A stretch of 64,000 bases of DNA from ZC4RG30 sp046047615 (lineage in GTDB: Bacteria; Pseudomonadota; Gammaproteobacteria; Steroidobacterales; Steroidobacteraceae). Under the pieces are notes generated by a model. It worked only from the letters and a program-made list of their open reading frames with translations. It ran no database searches and was not told the origin of the DNA. Of this stretch, positions 49,827 through 57,506 are shown piece after piece. The stretch is taken from NCBI GenBank assembly GCA_046047615.1, contig JBJOHO010000067.1, forward strand, positions 1-64,000, written 5' to 3'. The translations under genes and the position numbers were made by a program. Every line of letters starts with the position of its first letter. The stretch's first letter is position 1.

Positions 49827-50792
49827 TCAGTAGGCAGGCAACGGGATGCCGAAGCTGTCGCGGTAACGGGCCGCGAATTCTTCCATGGTGAAGCGGTGGT
49901 TCTGCGTGCCGCGGGTCTCGATCTTGAGGGCGCCCATCAGCGAGGCGATGCGACCGGTGACCTCCCAGGGCAGGCCGCGCAGCAGGCCATGGATCAGGCC
50001 GGCACGGTAGGCGTCGCCGCAGCCGGTCGGGTCGATGATGTCGCGCGGCCTGGCCGCCGGCACGCGGATCTCGCGGCCCTCGGCATGGATGACCGAGCCT
50101 TCGCCGCCGTGGGTGACGATGAGGGCCGACACGCGCGAGGCGATCTCGGCGGCCGTCCAGCCCGTGCGCTGCGTCAGCAGGTTCCACTCGTACTCGTTCA
50201 CCGTGACCCAGGTGGCCTGGTCGATGAAGGCGCGGAACTCCTCGCCACTGAACAGCGGCATGGCCTGGCCCGGGTCGAAGATGAAGGGGATGCCTGCGGC
50301 AGCGAAGTTCGCGGCGTGGGTCATCATGCCGTCGCGGCCGTCAGGGGCGACGATGCCCAGCGCCACGCCCTCGGCACGGCGCACGTCGTTGAGGTGCGAG
50401 TACATCATCGCGCCCGGGTGGAAGGCGGTGATCTGGTTGTCGTCCAGGTCGGTGGTAATGAAGGCCTGGGCGGTGTGCGCGTCGTCGATGCGGCGCAGGA
50501 AGTCGCGTGGCACGCCGTGGCGGTCCATCCAGTCTGCATAGGGCCCGAAGTCGTGGCCGACGGTGGCCACGGCATAGCCCGGGTCGCCCAGCAGGCGCAG
50601 GTTGAAGGCGATGTTGCCGGCGCAGCCGCCGAACTCCCGCCGCATCTGCGGCGCGAAGAACGACACGTTCAGCATGTGGACCTTGTCCGGCAGGATGTGG
50701 TTCTTGAACTGGTCCTCGAACACCATGATGGTGTCGTAGGCCATGGATCCGCAGATCAGGGCCTTGCCGGGGTTCACGAGCGGGGATTTCAT
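49827..50792 (-). CDS. PfkB-family kinase, probably adenosine kinase
   Basis: This 321-residue ribokinase-like enzyme has the N-terminal PfkB motif REFGGCAGNIAFNLRLLG and C-terminal IIDPTGCGDAYRAGLIHGLL with the catalytic Asp of GCGD. The context (metK, ahcY) suggests adenosine as substrate, since AhcY releases adenosine and its removal pulls the reaction forward. Several proteobacteria carry such an adenosine kinase next to metK. The start overlaps the end of the methyltransferase-like gene (ATGA). Confidence 0.88.
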   Translation of the reverse strand: MKSPLVNPGKALICGSMAYDTIMVFEDQFKNHILPDKVHMLNVSFFAPQMRREFGGCAGNIAFNLRLLGDPGYAVATVGHDFGPYADWMDRHGVPRDFLRRIDDAHTAQAFITTDLDDNQITAFHPGAMMYSHLNDVRRAEGVALGIVAPDGRDGMMTHAANFAAAGIPFIFDPGQAMPLFSGEEFRAFIDQATWVTVNEYEWNLLTQRTGWTAAEIASRVSALIVTHGGEGSVIHAEGREIRVPAARPRDIIDPTGCGDAYRAGLIHGLLRGLPWEVTGRIASLMGALKIETRGTQNHRFTMEEFAARYRDSFGIPLPAY

Positions 50793-51958
50793 CGGTAGCG
50801 GCGCCTCGTCACGACAAAAGACTCGTCATTGAACCAGAGTCCGCCATGCTTCTGCAGGACTTCGGACGTGATGTCGAGGTAGCCCGGATCGCGGACCACG
50901 TGCTCGACGCGCTCGTCCTCGATCTGCGCGACATAGATCGCGGCGTTCCAGGCGGCGAACAGCGTGGAGGTGCCGACGCGGTCGCCGATTTCCGAGGGCA
51001 GCGTGTGCATGGCGTAGCGGAAGACCGCCTTGTCGTCCGGCACGGTAGGCACGGTGTAATCGCGCAGGTCCTTGCCCAATTCGGACTTCAGGGCTGCCGT
51101 CAGTTGGTGGCGGTCGACGGCGAAGGGATTCTCGCCGGGCCAGCAGCGCTGCACGATCTCCAGCGCCGGGTCCTTGCCGCAGGACTGCACCACGACCAGC
51201 TTGCCACCCGGTGCCAGCGAACGCGACAGCGGCGCCAGGATGCGGCGCGCCTTGAACTGCGCGTCCATGCGCGCGCGCCACGGCTGCGACGCCAGCACCA
51301 GATCGAACTGGCCGGGCGGACGGCCCGGCCGGGGAATGACGGCATCGAGCAGGAACTGGTGGTCCTCGCGGTACATCACCAGCACCGTGGGCCGCGCCGG
51401 CATCGGGTTGCCGGTGGCCGGCGACGGCGTGGTCTGCCAGCCATGGGCCAAGGTGGGACCCAGCGCTTCGATCTGCTCGGCGAAATCGTAGGACGAGTTG
51501 CCGGACAGGCGCACTTCCTGCCAGTTGAACGCCGCGGCGGCTTTCACGTCGCGCGGCAGCAGCTGCGGCGCGTCCGCGTAGTTGAGGTTGGTGATGACCA
51601 GCACGGTGGCCGGATGCTCGACGAAGCGGTCCGGCATCTTCTCAAGGCCCAGCCTGACGTCCTCGAGGCTGATCTCCTTGGCGACGACCATGAGCGGCAC
51701 CGCGGGGTGCAGCGCGTTCACCTGGCGCATCAGGCGCGCCAGGATGGTGGCATCGCCCATGCCCGCATCGAAGATGCGCAGCGCCGGTGGCGTGGGCTGC
51801 AAGGAGGCCAGTTCACGGCCGACGCGGCGCGCGATGGCGGACTTCTCGCTGCAGGTGCTGACGAAGGCCAGGTACTTCTGGCGGTTGTCGTAGAAGCGGA
51901 ACGGCGGCGAACCGGAAGTGTCGTTGCCCGCCACGCTGATCACGTTGCTCGCGGTCAT
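50789..51958 (-). CDS. Putative class I SAM-dependent methyltransferase
   Basis: This 389-residue cytoplasmic protein has a Rossmann SAM-binding start LRIFDAGMGDATILARLM and later the strand-loop LAPGGKLVVVQSCG, as in class I methyltransferases. The middle part is unfamiliar, including NYADAPQLLPRDVKAAAAFN and SYDFAEQIEALG. ATG at 51958 is chosen because upstream sequence lacks fold features. It leads the operon with the adenosine kinase, metK and ahcY, which fits a SAM user. Substrate not known. Similar proteins are usually annotated only as methyltransferase-like. Confidence 0.7.
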   Translation of the reverse strand: MTASNVISVAGNDTSGSPPFRFYDNRQKYLAFVSTCSEKSAIARRVGRELASLQPTPPALRIFDAGMGDATILARLMRQVNALHPAVPLMVVAKEISLEDVRLGLEKMPDRFVEHPATVLVITNLNYADAPQLLPRDVKAAAAFNWQEVRLSGNSSYDFAEQIEALGPTLAHGWQTTPSPATGNPMPARPTVLVMYREDHQFLLDAVIPRPGRPPGQFDLVLASQPWRARMDAQFKARRILAPLSRSLAPGGKLVVVQSCGKDPALEIVQRCWPGENPFAVDRHQLTAALKSELGKDLRDYTVPTVPDDKAVFRYAMHTLPSEIGDRVGTSTLFAAWNAAIYVAQIEDERVEHVVRDPGYLDITSEVLQKHGGLWFNDESFVVTRRRYR

Positions 51959-52082
51959 GGTGCTTCCCTGTCGTGCGCGGCGACCCCCCGGTCGCGCCCG
52001 CCGACTGTAGCACCACGGCACGACCGCCGCGCCAGCCTTCGGGCGCCGCGGCGGGTTGCGCGCGCGACGCCCGCCGTCGCCC

Positions 52083-52397
52083 TTACTCGTCGTCGGCGAT
52101 GGTGACCTTGAGCCCGGCCAGGGCGTCGGTGAATTTCACCTGGCACGACAGGCGCGAGTTGTCCTTGTAGGTCGAGAGGTCCTTCAGCAGGTCGAGCTCG
52201 TCGCTGTGCGGCGGCTGCAGCTTGCCGGCCCAGGCCGGGTCGACGTACACGTGGCAGGTGGCGCAGGCGCACATGCCGCCACAGACGGCCGCGACGCCAT
52301 AGTCCAGGTCGCGCAGGTTTTCCATCAGCGTGAGGCCGGTGCGGGCCTGCACCTCGTGTTCCACGCCATCCCGGTCAACGACAAGCAGCTGCGTCAT
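52083..52397 (-). CDS. [2Fe-2S] ferredoxin
   Basis: This 104-residue plant/adrenodoxin-type ferredoxin coordinates its cluster with Cys residues in VCGGMCACATCHVYV (CX5CX2C arrangement) and a fourth in SRLSCQVKF. Acidic C-terminal residues (IADDE) are typical. It is a small soluble electron carrier. The partner is not evident; the nearest genes are the methyl-cycle operon downstream (about 120 bases gap) and the thiamine operon upstream. Adrenodoxin-like members often serve P450s or Rieske oxygenases, none of which is in the window. Confidence 0.93.
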   Translation of the reverse strand: MTQLLVVDRDGVEHEVQARTGLTLMENLRDLDYGVAAVCGGMCACATCHVYVDPAWAGKLQPPHSDELDLLKDLSTYKDNSRLSCQVKFTDALAGLKVTIADDE

Positions 52398-52456
52398 GGG
52401 TCATTCCTGTGGTTTGCAGACTCTGTTGGGCGCGTAGTGTGCCGACCGCGCGGGGT

Positions 52457-53257
52457 TCATACCACCCCGGCGGGCAGTCGCCGGCTGCCGCACCACAACA
52501 GGTTGAGCGTGGCGAACAGTTCGCCGTAGAGCGCCAGCGGCGCGTCGAGCGCGGGCGCCGCCAGTCCTGCCGCTGCCCGCAGGCGCGCGGTCCCGCGGCG
52601 GGTCAGCTGCGGGTAGTAGGCCAGCAGGCAGGCCAGGTCGTGCAGCGGATCAGCCAACTGCGCGTATTCCCAGTCGACGAGGCAGGGCCCCGGGCCCACC
52701 AGGTTGCCCAGGCACAGGTCGCCATGGGCGATCACCGTGGGACGCCCTGCCCGCCAGGGCGCCAGACGCTGGGCCGCCTGCCGCAACTGTGCGCAGGGGC
52801 CGGGCGCTGCGCCGGCGGCGGCGTGGGCTGCCGCGAGCGCCGGGAGGTCCAGCGGGTCCAGATCCGGCGGCACGGGCAGCGCCTGCAATTGCGCCAGGCG
52901 TTCACCGAGCCGGTCCAGGCACTGCGGGTCGTGGAGATTGGCGGCTGTCCACGGTGCGCCATCGACGAAGGTCATCAGCAGCCAGCTGCCGCCGGGATCC
53001 GTGGCGATCACCGCGGGAGCCAAACCGGCCGCGGCGGCACTGCGCTGGCAGGCCTGTTCGCGCCGCGGGCAGGCACCGGTCCGCGGCAGGGCACCGCGCC
53101 GTTGCCGCAGCACGAAGCGCCCGGCGGCGGTGTCGATGCGCAGCACCTCGTGGGCACCGCCGCCGCCCAACAGGGGCTGCACGGACCGCGGCGCCTGTCC
53201 GGACCCACAGCCCGGAATGTGCCGCAGCAGGGCCGGCGGCAACGGCACCTCCCTCAT
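52457..53257 (-). CDS. Aminoglycoside/choline kinase-fold enzyme, probably thiamine kinase
   Basis: This 266-residue kinase of the APH/ChoK fold has the catalytic loop VIAHGDLCLGNLV (Asp) and the metal site CLVDWEYAQLADPLHDLA (DxD-like). The nucleotide loop is in the N-terminal lobe (LLGGGGAHEVLRIDT). The ATGA overlap with the PnuC-like permease and the TPP riboswitch upstream make thiamine the likely substrate, as in ThiK/YcfN. Ethanolamine or choline kinase is possible from sequence alone. It is the third gene of the thiamine salvage operon. Confidence 0.82.
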   Translation of the reverse strand: MREVPLPPALLRHIPGCGSGQAPRSVQPLLGGGGAHEVLRIDTAAGRFVLRQRRGALPRTGACPRREQACQRSAAAAGLAPAVIATDPGGSWLLMTFVDGAPWTAANLHDPQCLDRLGERLAQLQALPVPPDLDPLDLPALAAAHAAAGAAPGPCAQLRQAAQRLAPWRAGRPTVIAHGDLCLGNLVGPGPCLVDWEYAQLADPLHDLACLLAYYPQLTRRGTARLRAAAGLAAPALDAPLALYGELFATLNLLWCGSRRLPAGVV

Positions 53258-53853
53258 GTTGCGCCGGTGCCGGGGGCAGCGGCGGCGCTCTCCAGCGGTG
53301 CCAGCAGACGGCGCCAGCGGCGCCAGCCCTCCACCGCGAGCACGGCATAGAGGACGAACAGCAGCGCCAGCCACGGCAGGCCCTGGGCCAGGTAGAGGCC
53401 GGTGATGACGACGTTGATGACGACCCAGTACAGCCAGTTCTCCAGCACGGCGCGGGCCGCGAGCCAGGTGGCCCAGAGGCTGAAACTGGTGGTCAGCGCG
53501 TCGAGCCACGGCCAGGCGGACTGGCTTCCGGGCGGCAACACCTGCTGCTGCAGCGGCACCAGTGCTGCCGCACCGGCCACGGCCAGCACCAGGCCAGGCC
53601 CCTGCCGCCGGAGCGACCAGCGCTCGACGGCCAGCACGCCCGGAGAGGCCGACCAATGCCGCCAGCCCTGCACGGCCAGCACGATGTAGAACAGCTGCAG
53701 GCCCGCCTGCAGCGGCAGATTCGATGCCCACGACAGCCAGCCGAGCAGTGCCGCACTGGCGGCGCCCACGGGCCAGCACCAGCGCTGGCCGCGCAGCGCC
53801 AGCAGCACATAGGCCAGTCCCAGCAGCAGCGTGGCCAGTTCCTCCAGATTCAC
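53254..53853 (-). CDS. pnuT: PnuC-family transporter, predicted thiamine permease PnuT
   Basis: This 199-residue inner-membrane protein has about seven hydrophobic segments and PnuC landmarks including WPVGAASAALLG, QLFYIVLAVQGWRHW and NWLYWVVINVVITGLYLAQG. PnuC proteins import vitamin-like compounds by facilitated diffusion, with trapping by phosphorylation. The TPP-riboswitch operon with a TonB receptor and a kinase marks this one as thiamine-specific (PnuT), a known arrangement. The GTG start at 53853 overlaps the receptor stop (GTGA). Confidence 0.88.
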   Translation of the reverse strand: MNLEELATLLLGLAYVLLALRGQRWCWPVGAASAALLGWLSWASNLPLQAGLQLFYIVLAVQGWRHWSASPGVLAVERWSLRRQGPGLVLAVAGAAALVPLQQQVLPPGSQSAWPWLDALTTSFSLWATWLAARAVLENWLYWVVINVVITGLYLAQGLPWLALLFVLYAVLAVEGWRRWRRLLAPLESAAAAPGTGAT

Positions 53854-55922
53854 CGCCGCACCACGACCCGCAGGCCGATGGCGCGCGGATCGCCGTTGTA
53901 CAGGTACAGCTTGGGGGTCCAGTCGGGCGGCTCGTTGCCGAAGTAGAAACCACGCGTGGCGTAGCGCTGGTCGAAGACGTTGCGCAGCCAGAGGCTGGCC
54001 TCCCAGCCCTCGCCCGCCAGGCCCGCCCGCAGGTTGACGAGCGTGTAGCCGCGGGCCCGCTGGTCATGGCTGGCGCTGAAGTAGAAGCCGTCGGTGGCAG
54101 TGGCATCGGCGCGCGCGAACCAGCCGCTGGCATGGCGGTAATCCGCGCTCAGGCTGGCCTGCCAGGAGGGCGCGTGCGCCTGGTCGCGCCCGCCCAGGTC
54201 ACGGCCGTCAAGCACGTAGCGGTCGAAGCGTGCGTCGAGCAGGCCGAGCGTGCCCGCCAGCTGCAGGCCCGCCAGCGGCCGCCAGCGACCCTGCAGTTCC
54301 AGCCCACGATTGCTGCCGCGGGCGGCGTTGTCGGTGAGGTAGACGAAGGTCAGCGGATCCTGCGGGTCAGACTGGAAGGAGCTGCTGACCTGCTGGTCCG
54401 TGCGGCGCATCAGGAAGGCGCTGGCCTGCAGGTCCCAGTCGCGCAGCTCGCCCGCAAGGCGCAGCCCCGCCTCGATGTTCCACAGGGCCTCGGGCGCGTA
54501 CTGCGCGAGGTCGGCCGGCAGGCCGGCCGCGAGGTTGAAGCCGCCAGCCTTGTAGCCCCGGTTGAGCGACAGGTAAGCGGACGCCGACTCGTCCCAGCGT
54601 CGCGTGAGCGTCGCGTGCCCGCCGGTCATGCGGTCGGTCGGCGCAAACTGCAGCGCATTGCTGTCGCGGTAGCGCGCCTCGCGCTGCTCGCGCCGCAGGC
54701 CCAGCGACAGCGCCCAGCGCGTGCCCAGGTCGAGGTCCAGCTGGCCGTAGGCCGCCAGGTTGGTGGCGTGGTACTGGCTGTCGAGGCTGCGGTAGACGTC
54801 GCCGTTGTACAGGTCGAGCAGCTGGTAGTCCTCGTCGAGCCGTAGCGCATACAGCCCGCCAACCCAACGCAGCGGCCGGCCGGTGGGCGACAGCCAACGC
54901 AGGTCCTGCGACAGCGTGCGGCGCTGGCGCGCGGTGCGCTCGAAGAAGTCATAAGGACCGTTCGCGCCCCAGTAGGCGTCGTTGGCCCAGTCACCGTCGA
55001 AGGAATAGCGGATGTCCGAGTCGGCAAGGCTGGTGCTCGCCTGCCACTGGCCAGACTCCGGCGTACCCACGGCCAGGCGCGCAGCGAGACCGAGCGAACG
55101 CTGGTCGTCCTCGCCAGGCCGGTCCGAGCGCGTGTTGCGCGAGTTGTCGAGCGCCCAGGCGTCATACCCGTTGTCGAGGTCGGCGAGCATCGCGGTGAGG
55201 TCAAGGCGCAACGCCTCGCGCGGCTGCCAGCGCAGCTTGCCGCGCAGCAGGCTCTCGTCCTGGCCGTTGGTGTCGTCGCGACCCAGGAACAGGTTGCGGC
55301 GGAAGCCATCGGCGACGCCCCGGTGGGCCGTCAGGCGCAGTGCGAGGTCCGGCGAACCCAGCGGCGTGTCGAGCACCAGGCTGCCGGCGCGCAGGCCGTG
55401 GTCCCCGAGTTCGGCCGTGGCCTGCAGTTCGTGTTGGCCGCGCGGGGCACGGCTTTCGAGCGTCACGAGACCGGCCAGTGCATTGGCGCCATAGGCCGTG
55501 CCCTGCGGACCGCGCAGCACCTCGACGCGCGCCAGGTCGGCAAGAAAGGCCGGCATGCCGACGCCGGAGAAGTCGATGCCGTCGATGAGGAAGCCCACCG
55601 ACGGGTTGGGCGCGCCCTCGTACTGCTCCAGCTCGCCGATGCCACGCAGCTGGAAATAGCGGGGCCGCGAGGTGCCCCCGGCCTGCAACAGGTTGGGCAC
55701 CAGGCCCAGCACGTCGCCGAAGTGGTTGACGCCCGCGCCGCGCAGCGTCGCGGCGTCGAGGACCGTGGCACTGACCGGGGCACGCGCGGACGGCAGGTCG
55801 CGCAGTCCGGCACGGACCACGACTTCTTCCAGTACCTCGGCGTGCGCCTGCAGGGGAACAAGGGAACTGGCCACCGCCAGTGCGATGGACGATAGGACAG
55901 ATCGACTCAGGTGCATGGACAC
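53850..55922 (-). CDS. TonB-dependent outer-membrane receptor, predicted thiamine uptake
   Basis: This 690-residue outer-membrane beta-barrel has a signal peptide (SSIALAVASSLVPLQAHA) and a TonB box near VLEEVVVRAG. The plug domain includes LRGIGELEQYEGAPNPSVGF and LRGPQGTAYGANALAG. A 22-strand-type barrel ends KLYLYNGDPRAIGLRVVVRR with a C-terminal Arg pair rather than Phe. The GTG at 55922 has GGAGG six bases upstream, inside the end of the TPP riboswitch; ATG at 55916 is an alternative. The riboswitch and downstream genes indicate thiamine or a thiamine derivative as substrate. Confidence 0.92.
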   Translation of the reverse strand: MSMHLSRSVLSSIALAVASSLVPLQAHAEVLEEVVVRAGLRDLPSARAPVSATVLDAATLRGAGVNHFGDVLGLVPNLLQAGGTSRPRYFQLRGIGELEQYEGAPNPSVGFLIDGIDFSGVGMPAFLADLARVEVLRGPQGTAYGANALAGLVTLESRAPRGQHELQATAELGDHGLRAGSLVLDTPLGSPDLALRLTAHRGVADGFRRNLFLGRDDTNGQDESLLRGKLRWQPREALRLDLTAMLADLDNGYDAWALDNSRNTRSDRPGEDDQRSLGLAARLAVGTPESGQWQASTSLADSDIRYSFDGDWANDAYWGANGPYDFFERTARQRRTLSQDLRWLSPTGRPLRWVGGLYALRLDEDYQLLDLYNGDVYRSLDSQYHATNLAAYGQLDLDLGTRWALSLGLRREQREARYRDSNALQFAPTDRMTGGHATLTRRWDESASAYLSLNRGYKAGGFNLAAGLPADLAQYAPEALWNIEAGLRLAGELRDWDLQASAFLMRRTDQQVSSSFQSDPQDPLTFVYLTDNAARGSNRGLELQGRWRPLAGLQLAGTLGLLDARFDRYVLDGRDLGGRDQAHAPSWQASLSADYRHASGWFARADATATDGFYFSASHDQRARGYTLVNLRAGLAGEGWEASLWLRNVFDQRYATRGFYFGNEPPDWTPKLYLYNGDPRAIGLRVVVRR

Positions 55923-56010
55923 CGCATCCCTCCGCCGGTACTAGCCGGATCAGGTTCTATGGGTTTGCCGGACCATCCGGCATCTCAGGCTCTGGCGAGC
56001 CACCCCTGGG
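55923..56010 (-). promoter_or_regulatory. TPP (THI-box) riboswitch
   Basis: Read on the minus strand, the 88 bases carry the conserved THI-element blocks in order: CCAGGGGTGGC, then GCCTGAGATGCC (CUGAGA pyrimidine-sensing bulge), then the variable hairpin CCGGATGGTCCGG, then AACCTGATCCGGCTAGTACC and a terminal GCGGAGGGATG. The Shine-Dalgarno GGAGG for the receptor GTG is in the last block, so TPP binding is expected to block translation directly. It controls the TonB receptor-PnuT-kinase operon. Confidence 0.96.
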
Positions 56011-56018
56011 TTCGCGTT

Positions 56019-56046
56019 ATCGTAACGCCCGGCGCGCAGCAAACAA
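56019..56046 (-). promoter_or_regulatory. Candidate sigma70 promoter for the thiamine operon
   Basis: On the minus strand TTGTTT (56046-56041) and TACGAT (56024-56019) are 16 bases apart. They would start transcription around 56012, just before the 5' end of the riboswitch. The match to consensus is modest, but the position is exactly right. The region also lies just upstream of the divergent PhzF-like gene. Confidence 0.45.
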
Positions 56047-56066
56047 GTCTTTACAAGGATGCAAGG

Positions 56067-56966
56067 ATGAGCAGGTCGGTCGAGGTCTTCCAGGTCGATG
56101 CCTTCACGACGGAGCGCTTCACCGGCAACCCGGCGGGTGTGGTGCTGGGCGCGGAGGTGCTCAGCGATGGGGAAATGCTCGCCATCGCGCGCGAACTCAA
56201 CAACGCGGACACGGCCTTCGTGATGCCGGCCACCGGCAAGGACCACGACATCCGCGTGCGCTTCTTCACCCCGCGCGTGGAGGCCGCCTTCGTCGGCCAT
56301 GCGACGCTGGCCGTGCACACGGTGCTGGTGTCGCGCACGCCGCGGGCGGTGTGCAGGCAAGCCGGCAACGCCGGCGTCGTCGAGGTCAGCCGCACGCGCG
56401 ACGGCGGCGGCTTTTCAATCAAGCTGCCACCGCCACAACTGGGCCGCGTGCTGGACGGCGACGAGCGCACCTCGGTGCTCGATGCCCTCGGCCTGGCTGC
56501 CCCGACACTCGACCTGCGCGCGCCCATGCGCATCGCCGGCGGCGGCGGTGGCCGCCTGCTGATCGGCGTCGAGTCCGCCAGCACGCTGGACAGGTTGCAG
56601 CCGGACCTCGCCCACCTCACCCGGCTGTCGGCGAGCCTCGGTGCGGCTGGCTATTTCCTGTTCACGCTGGCACCGGCCCAACCCGGCTGCGCCGTTGAAT
56701 CGCGGATGTTCTGTCCGGCGCTGGGCATCCCGGAGGACCCCGTCAGCGGCAATGCACACAGCCTGTTGGCCGCGCATCTGCTGGACCTGGGGTTGCTGCC
56801 CGTCGTGGCCGGCCGGCTGCAGTTCAGCGGCACGCAGGGCCACCACCTGGGTCGCCCGGGACGCGTAGACGTGACGCTGGACGTCGACGCCGCGGGCCGC
56901 TGCACGGCGGCACACATCGCCGGCCGCGCAGTGCGCGTGTTCGGCACGCGCATCGACCTGGACTGA
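56067..56966 (+). CDS. PhzF-family isomerase/epimerase
   Basis: This 299-residue diaminopimelate-epimerase-like protein of the PhzF family shows VFQVDAFTTERFTGNPAGVV, a catalytic segment LNNADTAFV (Asp48 at the place of PhzF Glu45), GHATLA and EDPVSGNAHS. The Glu to Asp change is found in a large PhzF subgroup without known reaction. ATG at 56067 has AAGG eight bases upstream. It is not linked to phenazine genes here. It is divergent from the thiamine operon and convergent with the gamma-carbonic anhydrase gene. Confidence 0.9.
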   Translation: MSRSVEVFQVDAFTTERFTGNPAGVVLGAEVLSDGEMLAIARELNNADTAFVMPATGKDHDIRVRFFTPRVEAAFVGHATLAVHTVLVSRTPRAVCRQAGNAGVVEVSRTRDGGGFSIKLPPPQLGRVLDGDERTSVLDALGLAAPTLDLRAPMRIAGGGGGRLLIGVESASTLDRLQPDLAHLTRLSASLGAAGYFLFTLAPAQPGCAVESRMFCPALGIPEDPVSGNAHSLLAAHLLDLGLLPVVAGRLQFSGTQGHHLGRPGRVDVTLDVDAAGRCTAAHIAGRAVRVFGTRIDLD

Positions 56967-56984
56967 GGGTCCGCCGCCGCGTGT

Positions 56985-57506
56985 TCAGCCCAGGGGCTTG
57001 AGGGCCGTGAGGTAGTGCAGCGCCTTCTGCTTGTAGACCTCATTGCCACGCGTGATGCGCTCCAGGTCCTTGGGGCTGAGCGGCCGGACGACCTTGCCCG
57101 GCGAACCCATGACCACGGAATCGTCAGGTACCACGGTGTTGGGCGTGATGAGCGCGCCGGCGGCGATCAGGCAGCGCGCGCCGATGCGCGCGCCATCAAG
57201 CACGATGGCGCCGTTGCCGATCAGCGCGCCATCACCGATGGTGCAGCCGTGCAGCACCACGGCATGACCTACGGTCACGTCGCGGCCGATCATGATCGGC
57301 ATGCCGGGGTCGGTATGCAGCACGCAGGCATCCTGCACGTTGCTGCCCGGTCCCACGTGGATCCACTCGTTGTCGCCGCGCAGCACCGCGCCGAACCACA
57401 CGCTGCTCCCGTCGCCGAGCGTCACGCGGCCGATGACATCGGCCGATGGCGCCACGTAGACGCGACCCTGCACCTGCGGGCGCTCACCGTCGTATTCGTA
57501 CAGCAT
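56985..57506 (-). CDS. Gamma-carbonic anhydrase family protein
   Basis: This 173-residue left-handed beta-helix protein has hexapeptide repeats (VIGRVTLGDGSSVWFGAVL, NGAIVLDGARIGARCLI) and the three zinc-binding histidines of the family: His64 (CVLHTDPG), His81 and His86 (VGHAVVLHGC). The acidic loop with the proton-shuttle Glu of archaeal Cam is not seen, as in YrdA/PaaY-like members. The ATG overlaps the last base of the ABC gene stop (TGATG), so the two are coupled. Activity as carbonic anhydrase is unproven for this subgroup. Confidence 0.93.
   Translation of the reverse strand: MLYEYDGERPQVQGRVYVAPSADVIGRVTLGDGSSVWFGAVLRGDNEWIHVGPGSNVQDACVLHTDPGMPIMIGRDVTVGHAVVLHGCTIGDGALIGNGAIVLDGARIGARCLIAAGALITPNTVVPDDSVVMGSPGKVVRPLSPKDLERITRGNEVYKQKALHYLTALKPLG

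Noticed and set aside
56067..56966. PhzF as sign of a phenazine cluster
   Set aside because: No other phenazine genes are nearby and the catalytic Glu is Asp, as in the general PhzF-like family.
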